In this document: positions 7,923-16,036 of the stretch, in pieces
Layout of the letters: each line of letters starts with the position of its first letter
Numbering within the stretch: the stretch's first letter is position 1
Source of the DNA: Arcobacter suis CECT 7833
GTDB lineage: Bacteria; Campylobacterota; Campylobacteria; Campylobacterales; Arcobacteraceae
Direction of reading: 5' to 3'
DNA length: 64,000 nucleotides
Assembly: GCF_003544815.1 (NCBI RefSeq)
Contig: NZ_CP032100.1
Coordinates: 868,001-932,000 of the forward strand
Translations under genes and position numbers: made by a program
The notes under the pieces: generated by a model
What the model saw: only the letters and a program-made list of their open reading frames with translations
Told to the model about the DNA's origin: nothing
Database searches by the model: none

Positions 7923-8210
7923 TTAGCCTTCCTCATGCCATTTATAGCCTAAGCTTTTTAAATATTCTTTACCTTCAATAGTTACTCTATAATAAGGCAA
8001 ATTTAATCCATTTACTTGAAATGTTGCATATCCCAGTTCTACTAATTTATCCCATTCATCATCTTGACTTACTTGATAATGATTTCTATATGAAGTGGGG
8101 TAGGGGTTATATCTTTTATTTGGTTGCATATAATCATTTGTACTTGTATGAGAAATACCTAAACAATGAAGCATATTTCTAATACTTTTTTTAGGGAAGA
8201 TTGTTTCCAT
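7923..8210 (-). CDS. Winged-helix-like phage protein
   Basis: The 95-residue product ends with YYRVTIEGKEYLKSLGY, a pattern of small phage winged-helix proteins, preceded by a DDEWDKLVELGYA helix. It overlaps the next upstream gene by 20 bp and is followed at once by parB. A DNA-binding or accessory partition role is possible but unproven. Confidence 0.5.
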   Translation of the reverse strand: METIFPKKSIRNMLHCLGISHTSTNDYMQPNKRYNPYPTSYRNHYQVSQDDEWDKLVELGYATFQVNGLNLPYYRVTIEGKEYLKSLGYKWHEEG

Positions 8211-8478
8211 TATTAACCCTATCTATAAATTTGTTTGCATCTTCAAAAATCTTCTGTGATTTTTTAAAGTATTCACTGGCCAATCTAAATTTTTTTTCAT
8301 TCATATACTCTTGTGCTTGATTACTTACTTTTACTGCTTCATCACACATTCTGTTATATTTAATTATTGGAAGTTTCATAAGAATTCTTTTTCTAAAATC
8401 AATTTCCATTATTCCAAGTATTAAATCTTCTTTTGTATATTCATTTAAGTGATTATGAAAATCAGCCAATAAGCTCAT
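8191..8478 (-). CDS. Small helical phage protein between parA and parB
   Basis: The 95-residue, mostly helical protein has alternating charged residues (DEAVKVSNQAQEYMNEKK). It overlaps parA by 17 bp and the downstream gene by 20 bp, so expression is tied to the partition genes. No family recognised. Confidence 0.5.
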   Translation of the reverse strand: MSLLADFHNHLNEYTKEDLILGIMEIDFRKRILMKLPIIKYNRMCDEAVKVSNQAQEYMNEKKFRLASEYFKKSQKIFEDANKFIDRVNNGNNLP

Positions 8479-9073
8479 CTTTTAATCTTTCAATTTCATC
8501 CCTTGCTTTTAAATCTGTATATGTAAATACTGATTTACCTAAAGCTAAAACATCTTTATATGTTTTCCTACTTCTAATAATTGTTTTTAGAAGTTTTGCA
8601 CCACTTTTATTTACTACTTTTTCAATCTCTGTAAAATCTTTTTGTAGTGGATGGATATTATTTAAAACCATATTTATTGAAGTAGCATTTATATCTTCTA
8701 TAATCGCTTCAAAGGTTTTAAAACCTATTACCTCTGTAATGCTTGGACTTATTGGAACAAGTATCTTATCTGCTCTTGAAAGTGCAATTCTGTTGATGTC
8801 TGAATCAAATCCACCAACATCAATAATTAAATATCCATGATTCTCTTCAATAATCTCTAAAAGTTCACTTCCAGTTTGTGGCTGTAATACTTCAATAGTT
8901 GCTTCATTGTTCATTTCAGCAATTGCATTTATAAAAAATAGTGTTTGTTGAAAATCTAAATCAACAATTCTTACTACTTCACCAGCTGCATGAAGTGAGT
9001 GAGCCAAGTTCCATGCAAGAGTTGATTTACCAACACCACCTTTTGTGTGTGCTATTGTTATTACTTTTTTCAT
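8462..9073 (-). CDS. parA: ParA-family partition ATPase of phage B
   Basis: Deviant Walker A KGGVGKST (residues 11-18), the VRIVDLDFQQT switch and LIIDVGGF (Walker B region) identify a small ParA/MinD-type ATPase of 203 residues. With ParB it should segregate an extrachromosomal form of the phage genome. It lacks the N-terminal HTH of P1-type ParA, so autoregulation, if any, would come from elsewhere. Confidence 0.9.
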   Translation of the reverse strand: MKKVITIAHTKGGVGKSTLAWNLAHSLHAAGEVVRIVDLDFQQTLFFINAIAEMNNEATIEVLQPQTGSELLEIIEENHGYLIIDVGGFDSDINRIALSRADKILVPISPSITEVIGFKTFEAIIEDINATSINMVLNNIHPLQKDFTEIEKVVNKSGAKLLKTIIRSRKTYKDVLALGKSVFTYTDLKARDEIERLKDELIG

Positions 9074-9087
9074 TTATTATTCCTATT

Positions 9088-9471
9088 TTATATTATTTGA
9101 CAACTTTCACATCTAACCCAATCTTCATTTTGTAGTTGGATTAGTTTTTCTTCAAAATTTACACTTAAAACTTCATACTCTTTATCTTTATAAATAACTT
9201 TTGAATTTGCACTGAATGGATGATTATTAAATTCATTAATAATTCTTTCAACATAACCTATGATTTTTATTTTTGTATGTAAAAGAGAAATATCATATCT
9301 ATAATCTTTTTCTCTATCTTCATATCTCTTATTTTCAATTTTCAACTCATGGTATTCATCATAACTTTGTAATAGTTCTTCTAATTCTAGATTTGTTAAA
9401 ACTATTTCTTTTCCACTTGTTAGGCTGTAAATAGTTTGTTCATTACCAATATAAAGCTTGTTCATTCTCAA
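9088..9471 (-). CDS. Coiled-coil phage protein, unknown
   Basis: The 127-residue product has a charged coiled coil (residues 28-65) and a C-terminal CESC pair. Its start overlaps the stop of the preceding gene by ATGA. It is encoded 14 bp upstream of parA. No family recognised. Confidence 0.5.
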   Translation of the reverse strand: MRMNKLYIGNEQTIYSLTSGKEIVLTNLELEELLQSYDEYHELKIENKRYEDREKDYRYDISLLHTKIKIIGYVERIINEFNNHPFSANSKVIYKDKEYEVLSVNFEEKLIQLQNEDWVRCESCQII

Positions 9472-9674
9472 CCCTTCTTATCAAAATATATTTCCCAAAC
9501 ACATTGCAATTTTTTACAATAATGATCAAGTCTTTCTTGTTTTGTAAATTTTGGCAAACCTACAGTTATTCCATCCGCTAAAGCATCAATTTTTGTGTTA
9601 TATATGTTCATTGCATTTTTTCTCGCAACCATTATTTCACCTGCAAAGGTTGGCTTCTCAAATAAACCAATCAT
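9468..9674 (-). CDS. Small phage protein, unknown
   Basis: The 68-residue product has a C-terminal helix TKQERLDHYCKKLQCVWEIYF. It is coupled to the next gene by a 4-bp overlap. Good coding periodicity, no family recognised. Confidence 0.5.
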   Translation of the reverse strand: MIGLFEKPTFAGEIMVARKNAMNIYNTKIDALADGITVGLPKFTKQERLDHYCKKLQCVWEIYFDKKG

Positions 9675-9687
9675 ATTAAACTCCTAT

Positions 9688-10011
9688 TTATAAGCTTAAA
9701 TATTCATCATAATTTGTGGCAATAAATAAATAATTTTTTTTATCTCTATCTGATAAATTCTTATATATTTTATATGTGTTATATACTTCTTGTAAGTCAT
9801 TATTGATTAAAAAACCAGTTTTTTCTTTTAAGTCATTCAATCTATCTTGAATGACTTTTACTTTTATTTCTTCTTTAAAAGATAACATCATTGCCACATC
9901 TTTTGGAGTAAGTTTTAGGCCTAAATAAGAGTTCCAACTCTGTGCAATTTCAGGTAAGTTATTACCTAATAATTCTTTTTCTTTTTTTAATAAATTTTTA
10001 TCTGCTTTCAT
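9688..10011 (-). CDS. Small phage protein, first gene of the leftward parA/parB operon
   Basis: The 107-residue helical protein ends NYDEYLSL. It is the first gene after the terminator at 10075-10103, so a promoter for the partition operon should lie at about 10020-10070. A short dyad TGTAATTTACA there could be an operator. Function unknown. Confidence 0.5.
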   Translation of the reverse strand: MKADKNLLKKEKELLGNNLPEIAQSWNSYLGLKLTPKDVAMMLSFKEEIKVKVIQDRLNDLKEKTGFLINNDLQEVYNTYKIYKNLSDRDKKNYLFIATNYDEYLSL

Positions 10012-10074
10012 ATTTTTCCTTTAATTTTTTAATATGGAAATCACACTTTATATATGTAATTTACACATTAAAAA

Positions 10075-10103
10075 AGCCACCTGATGCTGACTATCAGATG
10101 GCT
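10075..10103 (-). terminator. Leftward intrinsic terminator
   Basis: On the minus strand an 11-bp stem (AGCCATCTGAT/ATCAGGTGGCT, one G-U pair) is followed by a T-run. It closes the transcript coming from about 11.0 kb, downstream of the microprotein at 10308, and separates it from the partition operon. Confidence 0.6.
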
Positions 10104-10230
10104 AACCGAAACGAATGGGATAAACTCTTTCGAGCGACTAATGCAAATCAAACTTGATGTTGGGTTCAAAAAGTTTTTATTAGAGGGTTTGACTCAATTT
10201 AAGCAATTCAAAAATAATCACAGGAAGAAT

Positions 10231-10270
10231 AATAAATCATTGGCTTGAGTCTTTGCACCAATGATTTATT
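10231..10270. terminator. Perfect 13-bp hairpin
   Basis: AATAAATCATTGG pairs with CCAATGATTTATT across a 14-nt loop. It lies 37 bp beyond the microprotein stop at 10308. It may be a terminator or an RNA-stabilising hairpin; no long T-run follows on either strand. Confidence 0.45.
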
Positions 10271-10307
10271 TGTTAATTAACTTTTTAACTTCAAGATTTT
10301 CAATCTC

Positions 10308-10400
10308 TTATAGCAGCTCTTTGATTGTTTTAAAAATAGGGTACTTGAAGAGTTCTTCTTGGGTTTTTGCTTGGGTTTTTGGGTTTTCAATTGCACTCAT
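10308..10400 (-). CDS. 30-residue microprotein
   Basis: The product starts MSAIENPKTQAKTQEELF and ends KTIKELL. Its ATG overlaps the stop of the zinc-ribbon gene (ATGA), which supports translation by coupling. The N-terminal half carries repeated K-T-Q units. It is not similar to the TKEQEA microprotein. Function unknown. Confidence 0.45.
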   Translation of the reverse strand: MSAIENPKTQAKTQEELFKYPIFKTIKELL

Positions 10401-10585
10401 TGTTCTATCTCCTTACCAATAAAAGTTTCACTTATTACTTTTTTACATTGTTTACATCTAAATATTTGCCAAGATTTTGGACTTTCACCCTCATAAACAT
10501 ATATGGAGCCATCAGCTCTCATACTATTTGATTGATTTAAATATTTATCAATCTTTTTGCCACATATACATTTGCCTTTTTGCAT
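10397..10585 (-). CDS. Zinc-ribbon microprotein
   Basis: The 62-residue protein has CICGKK near the N-terminus and CKQCKK near the C-terminus, a complete CxC/CxxC zinc-ribbon pattern. It is the first gene after the operator pair at 10963-11012 and a long structured leader, so it is likely controlled by the phage repressor. Role unknown; in other phages such genes are often early host-takeover proteins. Confidence 0.55.
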   Translation of the reverse strand: MQKGKCICGKKIDKYLNQSNSMRADGSIYVYEGESPKSWQIFRCKQCKKVISETFIGKEIEQ

Positions 10586-10962
10586 ATTCCCTCCAATTCT
10601 AATTATGACTACTCATAAAAAAGAGCAACTTTCACCAAACTAATCAAACGGATTTTTGATTAGTAATTACAAAAATAAAATAAAAATACTCAAAAAGACA
10701 ACCCTTTCTCTTTTTGTTGGTTTATTTAGATTATTGCTCTTTTGTATAAATAGTTCCTGCATTTTCTTTTCTTGGTATGCAGCACATGACCTCAATAAAC
10801 TCAAATCAGTTATTAACCTCTAGGGCAACTGATACCACTTACGCTTTGATTTTCGTATCAAACAAATAAATGAATTTGTTTTTTTAGTGGGTTTGAACAA
10901 TGGGATAGAAAAATGATTCTTTCAAAGAACTTATATCGTTTTTGATATGCTTGTTTTGAAAT

Positions 10963-11012
10963 AGTAAGATATACTTACTTAAATAAATATTAAAATAGTA
11001 AGACTTACTTAC
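10963..11012. promoter_or_regulatory. Distal repressor operator pair
   Basis: AGTAAG-ATATA-CTTACT (10963-10979) and GTAAG-ACTTA-CTTAC (10998-11012) have the same half-sites and 5-bp centre as the three operators between cI and cro. They probably let the CI-like repressor control leftward early transcription, as O-left does in lambda. Confidence 0.65.
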
Positions 11013-11063
11013 ATAAATTTATTTTTTCTATTATCTTTATTTGAAGTTTTGATAGTGATTTAT

Positions 11064-11077
11064 TTTCCCACGGGAAA
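11064..11077. other. parS-like palindrome TTTCCCACGGGAAA
   Basis: This is one of four copies of TTTCCC-NN-GGGAAA in phage B. It lies between genes, beside a bidirectional terminator, and the arms extend by one more T/A pair. It is proposed as a ParB-binding site. Confidence 0.6.
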
Positions 11078-11087
11078 AATTAGACAT

Positions 11088-11124
11088 AAAAAAAGGCTAG
11101 ATATTAATATCTAGCCTTTTTTTT
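11088..11124. terminator. Bidirectional intrinsic terminator
   Basis: An A-run, then the stem GGCTAGATATT/AATATCTAGCC, then a T-run form a symmetric terminator. It ends the leftward cI-nuclease-lipoprotein transcript and insulates it from the downstream operators. Confidence 0.8.
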
Positions 11125-11140
11125 AATAGAAATATTTATA

Positions 11141-11737
11141 TTATAAATATCTTTTTAGAAATTTACTTTCTAACTCATTAAAAAATACATTTCTATAACT
11201 TTTAATAAGTTTTTGATATCCTTTTTTAATATCTTCTTCAAAAGAAGCACTGTTTTTTATTGTAATTACATCACTATATGAATATGAATTTATTACTTTT
11301 CCATTTTCTTCTATTTCAAATAACACATTTAGATTTAGAGAATAATCCGTATCCATTCCAGCAGAAAATACACCAACTACAGGTATTTTATTAGCTGTTG
11401 AAAAAATCCAATAAGGAGTTGCTTCTTTTATTGTAACAACCAAAGTTCTATTAGAATTTGAATTAAATACTAATTTAGAAAAGTATTCTTTCATATCTTT
11501 TTCAACTACACTAGCAGTTGATTCTTTTGTCTGTATTGGTATTTGTGAATCACCAAAGCCTGTATAATCAACTTTTATTTCTTTTTCAACTTTTTCTATA
11601 TATATTGTTTTAATATTAATATTCAAAGGAGCTTGATTATTAAAATGATTAGTACCTAAATCAACTTCCATAGGTTTTATTGTACAACCTACAAAAAATA
11701 ATATTAGAAAAGGAATAAAAAAACTATATTTTTTCAT
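11141..11737 (-). CDS. Phage-encoded lipoprotein
   Basis: I take the ATG at 11735-11737 as the start because it places a lipoprotein signal first: MKKYSFFIPFLILFFVGC, with the lipobox FVGC at residues 15-18. The mature part of about 180 residues is beta-rich with a VVTIKEATPYW segment. It overlaps the nuclease-like gene by 14 bp and lies in the repressor transcript, so it is probably made in the lysogen. Surface-altering or superinfection-exclusion lipoproteins occupy such positions in other prophages; that role is inference. Confidence 0.6.
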   Translation of the reverse strand: MKKYSFFIPFLILFFVGCTIKPMEVDLGTNHFNNQAPLNINIKTIYIEKVEKEIKVDYTGFGDSQIPIQTKESTASVVEKDMKEYFSKLVFNSNSNRTLVVTIKEATPYWIFSTANKIPVVGVFSAGMDTDYSLNLNVLFEIEENGKVINSYSYSDVITIKNSASFEEDIKKGYQKLIKSYRNVFFNELESKFLKRYL

Positions 11738-12788
11738 TGTGTAATCTATCCACAACAGCTAGTATTTCATTTTTATATTTATAAATATCTTCTATATTTT
11801 CAATTGCAAATTTTTCTTCTTTTTTATCTTCTATATGTAAAACTAAATACTTTTGTTTTGTATTGAATAGTAATCTGCAAATCCATTTTCTATTATTATC
11901 ATCTAATAAAACACCAAAATAACTTTTAGTATCTCTTGCGAAAATTCGATTTAATTGTGTTTTTTCAGCTAATATTGATTTGATGATAAAAAATCCCTGA
12001 AGTTCTTCTTCTGTTGTTTCGATACCATTATTGTCTTCTTCAATTACTTCTTCTTGTTCACTATTTATTTCAACATTCAGTTTAGATTTTAATGAATTTA
12101 TTTTATCTTGAGCCATATCTGAAATAATTTCAGAAAAAGCAGTTTTGACATATGCTTTGAACTCTTCTATAATATTTTGTCTAAGGGGTTTTGATGCAAG
12201 TTTTGATGCAAAAATACGAATAAATTCTTCTGAAGGTTCTTTTGCTTCTTCTTTAAAAATATTCTTTATACCAGTAATGTATTTTTTAGTTTCAGCACTT
12301 GTAAGTATCTTATTAACATCAAAATTTACACTTTTAAATTTATCAAGTTCTCGTATATCTCTATCTTTTAAATTTAACATATTAAAAATAAAAAAAGGAA
12401 CAGGATCCATTTTATTTGGTTTTTCTAAATCTGTAAAAAATCTGTACTCTATCCCATTTGTTAAAATAGCAAATTTACTTTCTGTAACAGTAAAATACCT
12501 TTCAAGTTGAGTAGCATGATTATTTAAATTTTCAGTATGAGATTTAGCTTCTATAAGAATTAAGGGATTTCCCCCATACATAATCGCATAATCAACTTTT
12601 TCATTTTTCTTTTTACTTATATCAGCTGTAAATTCAGGAACTACAACAGTTGGATCAAATACATCATAACCCAATGTACTAATAAATGGCATAATAAAAG
12701 AGTGTTTTGTTGCCTCTTCAGTCAATACATTATCTTTTAGACTACTAATTCTTTGAGCTAATATATTTAATTTTTCAATAAAATCCAT
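11724..12788 (-). CDS. Type I restriction enzyme R N-terminal-like nuclease
   Basis: The N-terminal 150 residues have the HSDR_N-like PD-(D/E)xK layout: HSFIMPFISTLGYDVFDP, then KVDYAIM and PLILIEAKSH, giving Asp, Glu and Lys of the active site. No helicase motor follows; the remaining 200 residues end in a small beta-rich domain. Stand-alone proteins of this kind (here 354 residues) are common in prophages near the repressor. Co-transcription with cI suggests lysogenic expression and a defence function, but no methylase partner is present. Confidence 0.65.
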   Translation of the reverse strand: MDFIEKLNILAQRISSLKDNVLTEEATKHSFIMPFISTLGYDVFDPTVVVPEFTADISKKKNEKVDYAIMYGGNPLILIEAKSHTENLNNHATQLERYFTVTESKFAILTNGIEYRFFTDLEKPNKMDPVPFFIFNMLNLKDRDIRELDKFKSVNFDVNKILTSAETKKYITGIKNIFKEEAKEPSEEFIRIFASKLASKPLRQNIIEEFKAYVKTAFSEIISDMAQDKINSLKSKLNVEINSEQEEVIEEDNNGIETTEEELQGFFIIKSILAEKTQLNRIFARDTKSYFGVLLDDNNRKWICRLLFNTKQKYLVLHIEDKKEEKFAIENIEDIYKYKNEILAVVDRLHNEKI

Positions 12789-12824
12789 GCATTTTCCTCT
12801 TTGTTTTAATATTTGAAGCCCAAG

Positions 12825-13460
12825 TTATCGACCTATAATTTTTAGTCTAGCAGCTCTATTATTTTTTTTAGAACTTACTACATGAACTACCTTATGATAT
12901 ATTAACTTATCCATTATTAATTTATCATCTTTTCTAATAGTTTTTATTTTAAAATTTTCACTAACATTATAAGGTATAAAATTTATTAAATAGTTTTCAT
13001 TATCTTCAAAAAAAACTTTTATTGCACTTTCATCATCAATTCTATAATAAACCATATCACCATTTTGCACTTTTACAAATGGATCTATTATTGCTCTGTC
13101 TCCATCATATATTTCTGTTGCCATGCTATCACCGCATGCAATCACTGCATATAGATTTTTGTTCCATTCATCTTCTTGTATATAAGTTTTTAGATTTTCT
13201 TCTTGTAAACAATTATTTTCTAATACACCACAAGATGCAGTGCCTGTGATTGGAATAAATTTAACATTTTTTTCTTGACTGCTTAAATCTAAACCAAGTA
13301 TTAAAGATAATTTTTTCATATTTTCATAAGTTGGAGTATTACTATTCTTTTCATAATTAGTAATTGCATTCCTTGTTACACCAATCAATTTACCTAACAT
13401 CTCTTGTGATAAATTTTTATCATTTCTTGCTTTTTTTAGTCTATCACCAAAATTATCCAA
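12825..13460 (-). CDS. cI: CI/LexA-type phage repressor
   Basis: Residues 5-60 form an HTH_3 domain (SQEMLGKLIGVTRNAITNYE). The C-terminal S24 peptidase domain has the cleavage-site region TASCGV (about 74-79), Ser112 in GDSM and Lys148 in SAIKVF, so RecA-stimulated self-cleavage and SOS induction are expected. It is divergent from the cro-like gene across three operators (13480-13552) and heads the leftward transcript with the nuclease and lipoprotein genes. Confidence 0.88.
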   Translation of the reverse strand: MDNFGDRLKKARNDKNLSQEMLGKLIGVTRNAITNYEKNSNTPTYENMKKLSLILGLDLSSQEKNVKFIPITGTASCGVLENNCLQEENLKTYIQEDEWNKNLYAVIACGDSMATEIYDGDRAIIDPFVKVQNGDMVYYRIDDESAIKVFFEDNENYLINFIPYNVSENFKIKTIRKDDKLIMDKLIYHKVVHVVSSKKNNRAARLKIIGR

Positions 13461-13479
13461 TTAAACGCCTTTTTGCAAT

Positions 13480-13552
13480 GTAAGTAATACTAACATATAT
13501 AATGTAAGTATAACTTCCTATTTAAACTAACTGTAAGTAAGAATAACTTACT
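13480..13552. promoter_or_regulatory. Three operators between cI and cro
   Basis: GTAAG-TAATA-CTAAC (13480-13494), GTAAG-TATAA-CTTCC (13504-13518) and AGTAAG-AATAA-CTTACT (13536-13552) share one dyad with a 5-bp centre. The last, perfect copy is 8 bp before the cro start codon. The arrangement mirrors lambda O-right. Confidence 0.75.
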
Positions 13553-13560
13553 ATTTCAGA

Positions 13561-13788
13561 ATGAAAGAAATTAAAGTTAACACAATATCAAAAGAATTGA
13601 ACATTAGCCATTCTGCGGTTAGCCAATGGTTTAGTGGAAAGACTAAGCCAAAGATTGAATATGCGATAAAAATGAATGAACTTTTTAACATTCCTTTTGA
13701 AGCATGGAAAGATATTAAATCTTACGTTAATGACAGTATATCAAGTACTCAAAATATAAAACAATTACCAAATGAAAAGGAAATGTAA
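13561..13788 (+). CDS. Cro-like repressor
   Basis: The 75-residue protein is almost all HTH (ISKELNISHSAVSQWFSGKTKP). It starts 8 bp after the strongest operator, divergent from cI. It should bind the same operators and turn down cI during lytic growth. Its stop overlaps the next start (TAATG). Confidence 0.75.
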   Translation: MKEIKVNTISKELNISHSAVSQWFSGKTKPKIEYAIKMNELFNIPFEAWKDIKSYVNDSISSTQNIKQLPNEKEM

Positions 13789-14288
13789 TGGCACAAAGAG
13801 ATTATGTATTAAACAAACAACCTAAGGACCCTAGATTTTTAGCTGCTTTTAGAAAAGCTTTTAATAAAGATAGAAAAAGCAATAATTTTACACCTGAAGA
13901 ATCAGCAAATGAAATGGGTTTATCTCATGGAACACTTGAACAAAAACTAAAACCATCCACAGAAAACGATATTACAGTTACTGAATGGAATCATCATCTT
14001 GAATTAACTGGTGATTTTTCTACTTTGGAATATTTTGCTTTAAAACATGGTTTTGAACTTAAAAAACTTGATATTAACACTAAAGATATACCAATCAATG
14101 AAGTTCTTGAAGATGCAGATAACGCAATGCAAGAATCAAATGAAGCTTGGGGGAAAATCAAATCATCTTTAAAAGATAAAAAACTTAGCAAAAAAGAAAA
14201 AATAGAGTCATTAAGAGAGATTAATGAAGCTGTTAAATCACTTCAATTACTTTACTTTGATGTAGAACATATTGAAATCGAGGAGTAG
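13788..14288 (+). CDS. CII-like phage regulatory protein
   Basis: The 166-residue protein carries an HTH-like segment (TPEESANEMGLSHGTLEQKL) followed by helical regions. It resembles the phage regulatory CII family by pattern and by position directly after cro. It is probably a DNA-binding early regulator. Confidence 0.55.
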   Translation: MAQRDYVLNKQPKDPRFLAAFRKAFNKDRKSNNFTPEESANEMGLSHGTLEQKLKPSTENDITVTEWNHHLELTGDFSTLEYFALKHGFELKKLDINTKDIPINEVLEDADNAMQESNEAWGKIKSSLKDKKLSKKEKIESLREINEAVKSLQLLYFDVEHIEIEE

Positions 14289-14291
14289 TGT

Positions 14292-14462
14292 ATGAATGAA
14301 GCTCTAAACTTATCAAGAAAATTCCCATCACAAAACAGTATTCAAATTCAAAAACTTGAATTAAATGATGCTGATTTAGTAGATATGAAAGATATAAAAA
14401 CACTAATCAAAGATACAAAAAGATATCTTGAAAATATAAGAAAAGGTATAACTCATGGCTAA
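14292..14462 (+). CDS. Small helical phage protein
   Basis: This 56-residue ORF starts with ATG at 14292, 3 bp after the previous stop, and overlaps the next gene by 8 bp. The product (DLVDMKDIKTLIKDTKRYLE core) is helical and charged. Tight packing in the early operon supports it. Function unknown. Confidence 0.5.
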   Translation: MNEALNLSRKFPSQNSIQIQKLELNDADLVDMKDIKTLIKDTKRYLENIRKGITHG

Positions 14463-14673
14463 TAATACTAATCAAGACAAAATCCTAACTTACTTGAAAA
14501 ATGGGAATACTATCTCACCTGCAATTGCTGCACATGAATTTGATTGTTTTTGTTTAGCAGCTGTTATTGGAAAACTTAGAAAAAAAGGTATTGAGATATT
14601 TAGTCAAAAGATAGAAGGAACTCAAACAAAAGAGTATTCATTAACTTCATTTAAAGATAGTTCAGATGAATAA
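14455..14673 (+). CDS. Winged-helix phage protein
   Basis: The 72-residue product has an HTH with a wing (ISPAIAAHEFDCFCLAAVIG, then LRKKGIEIFSQ), a common small-phage DNA-binding fold. It overlaps dnaB by 8 bp. It is likely an accessory replication or transcription factor. Confidence 0.55.
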   Translation: MANNTNQDKILTYLKNGNTISPAIAAHEFDCFCLAAVIGKLRKKGIEIFSQKIEGTQTKEYSLTSFKDSSDE

Positions 14674-16036
14674 TAATAGTGTTTATTCTATAAATATTGA
14701 AAGAGCTGTATTATCTGCTATATTTTTTAATGGTGATGAAATATATACTGCAAAAGATATTTTAAAAGCTAAAGATTTTTATTTACCTGCTCACCAAAAG
14801 ATATTTGAAGCAATGCTAAAACTACACAATGAAGATATGCCAATTGATGAAGAGTTCTTAAGAAAAAGGCTAGATTCAAAAGATGTAGATGATTCTGTAT
14901 TACTTGAGATATTAAGTGCAAATCCCATTTCAAATACAAAAGCTTATGTAAAAGAAATAAAAGATGGTGCAATTAAAAGAGATTTAGCATCACTTGCAAC
15001 AACGATTAAAAAAGTAGCAATAGAAGCTGAAGTTAGCTGTGAAGAAGCTATTGCTACTGTTGAGAGTGAGCTTTATAAGATAACTGATACTTCTAAGAGT
15101 TATAAGAGTAGAAGTATCTTTGATGTAGTTCAATCGTTTAAAGAAAAACATCAAAAAGCTTCACAACCTGATACAAATAAAAAGCTTGTTAAATTGGGTA
15201 TACCTAACTTTGATAATAAATTTAGAATCGCACCTGGTACTCTTGTAATTATTGGTGCAAGACCTTCAATGGGAAAATCAAGTTTAGCCTTTCAAATAGC
15301 AAATAGATGTATTAAAGATAAGCTTGGAGTTGTTATTGATAGTTTAGAAATGCCAGCTGAAGATGTAATTCTTAGAATGATTGCTCAAGAGAATCAAGAG
15401 GATATTACTGATTTATTAAATGGCTTAGTAAAAGATATTAATAAATTCAATGAAACACTTCAAAAACTATCTAATAGTGACTATTTACATATAGATGACA
15501 AAGTACTTACTTTTAATCAATTAAAATCAAAATTCTTAAAAATCAAAAGACAAAGAGCAAAAAAAGGACTTCCAACTGATGTTTGGATATTAGATCATAT
15601 TGGATATGTAAAAACTGATTTAAGATGGAAGAGAGAAGAACTATCAGCAGGAAGTAAGATGCTCAAAGAGGTAGCTAAAGAGTTGGGTATAACTATTATT
15701 GCTTTATCTCAATTGAATCGTGGAGTAACTGAGAGAAAAGGTAATTCAAAAAATAGACCACAAATTAGTGATTTAAAAGACACTGGTAGCTTAGAAGAAG
15801 ATGGGGATATTATTATCTTTCCTCATAGGGATTCATACTATCAGAAAGCTGAAAAGAATGAAATGGAAGCAGATGTAAATGATGCAAATATTTTAGTTTT
15901 AAAAAATAGAAATGGACCATGTGGAGTTATTAACACACAGTTTAAAGGTCCAACCAACAGCTTTGGATATTTCCCAGTTGTTGAGATAACTTATAAGTCT
16001 AATGATAAAGCAGAAGTGTCTTCTATTTATATGTGA
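14666..16036 (+). CDS. dnaB: Phage DnaB-type replicative helicase
   Basis: The N-terminal domain (residues 8-100) is that of DnaB (IERAVLSAIFFNGDEIYTA). The RecA-like motor has Walker A GARPSMGKSS (197-206), ILDHIGYV as Walker B region and a TIIALSQLNRGV block. At 456 residues it is full length. It unwinds DNA for phage replication and is followed by a putative origin-binding protein with iterons in its gene, as in lambda O/P-type modules. Confidence 0.92.
   Translation: MNNNSVYSINIERAVLSAIFFNGDEIYTAKDILKAKDFYLPAHQKIFEAMLKLHNEDMPIDEEFLRKRLDSKDVDDSVLLEILSANPISNTKAYVKEIKDGAIKRDLASLATTIKKVAIEAEVSCEEAIATVESELYKITDTSKSYKSRSIFDVVQSFKEKHQKASQPDTNKKLVKLGIPNFDNKFRIAPGTLVIIGARPSMGKSSLAFQIANRCIKDKLGVVIDSLEMPAEDVILRMIAQENQEDITDLLNGLVKDINKFNETLQKLSNSDYLHIDDKVLTFNQLKSKFLKIKRQRAKKGLPTDVWILDHIGYVKTDLRWKREELSAGSKMLKEVAKELGITIIALSQLNRGVTERKGNSKNRPQISDLKDTGSLEEDGDIIIFPHRDSYYQKAEKNEMEADVNDANILVLKNRNGPCGVINTQFKGPTNSFGYFPVVEITYKSNDKAEVSSIYM

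Larger units (their letters stand above)
10586..11087. promoter_or_regulatory. Non-coding regulatory stretch with nested hairpins
   Basis: No gene is visible in about 500 bp. The stretch holds a closing stem AAAAGAGCAA/TTGCTCTTTT (10619-10628 with 10734-10743) around two inner hairpins: ACTAATCAAA/TTTGATTAGT (10639-10664) and CAAAAAGA/TCTTTTTG (10691-10716). Further right are the two repressor-type operators (10963-11012) and a parS-like site. If transcribed leftward it would be a long structured 5' leader for the zinc-ribbon gene, or a separate small RNA. Confidence 0.5.

Noticed and set aside
8433-8840. Plus-strand 135-codon frame over parA
   Set aside because: Antisense shadow of parA with hydrophobic low-complexity translation and no ribosome site.
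13478-13512. AATGTAAGTA in the phage B operators resembles the AAATGTAAGT of the Mu-like end sites
   Set aside because: The phage B sites are dyads with a fixed 5-bp centre and lack the TTTGC-TATG part; the overlap is a short AT-rich match.
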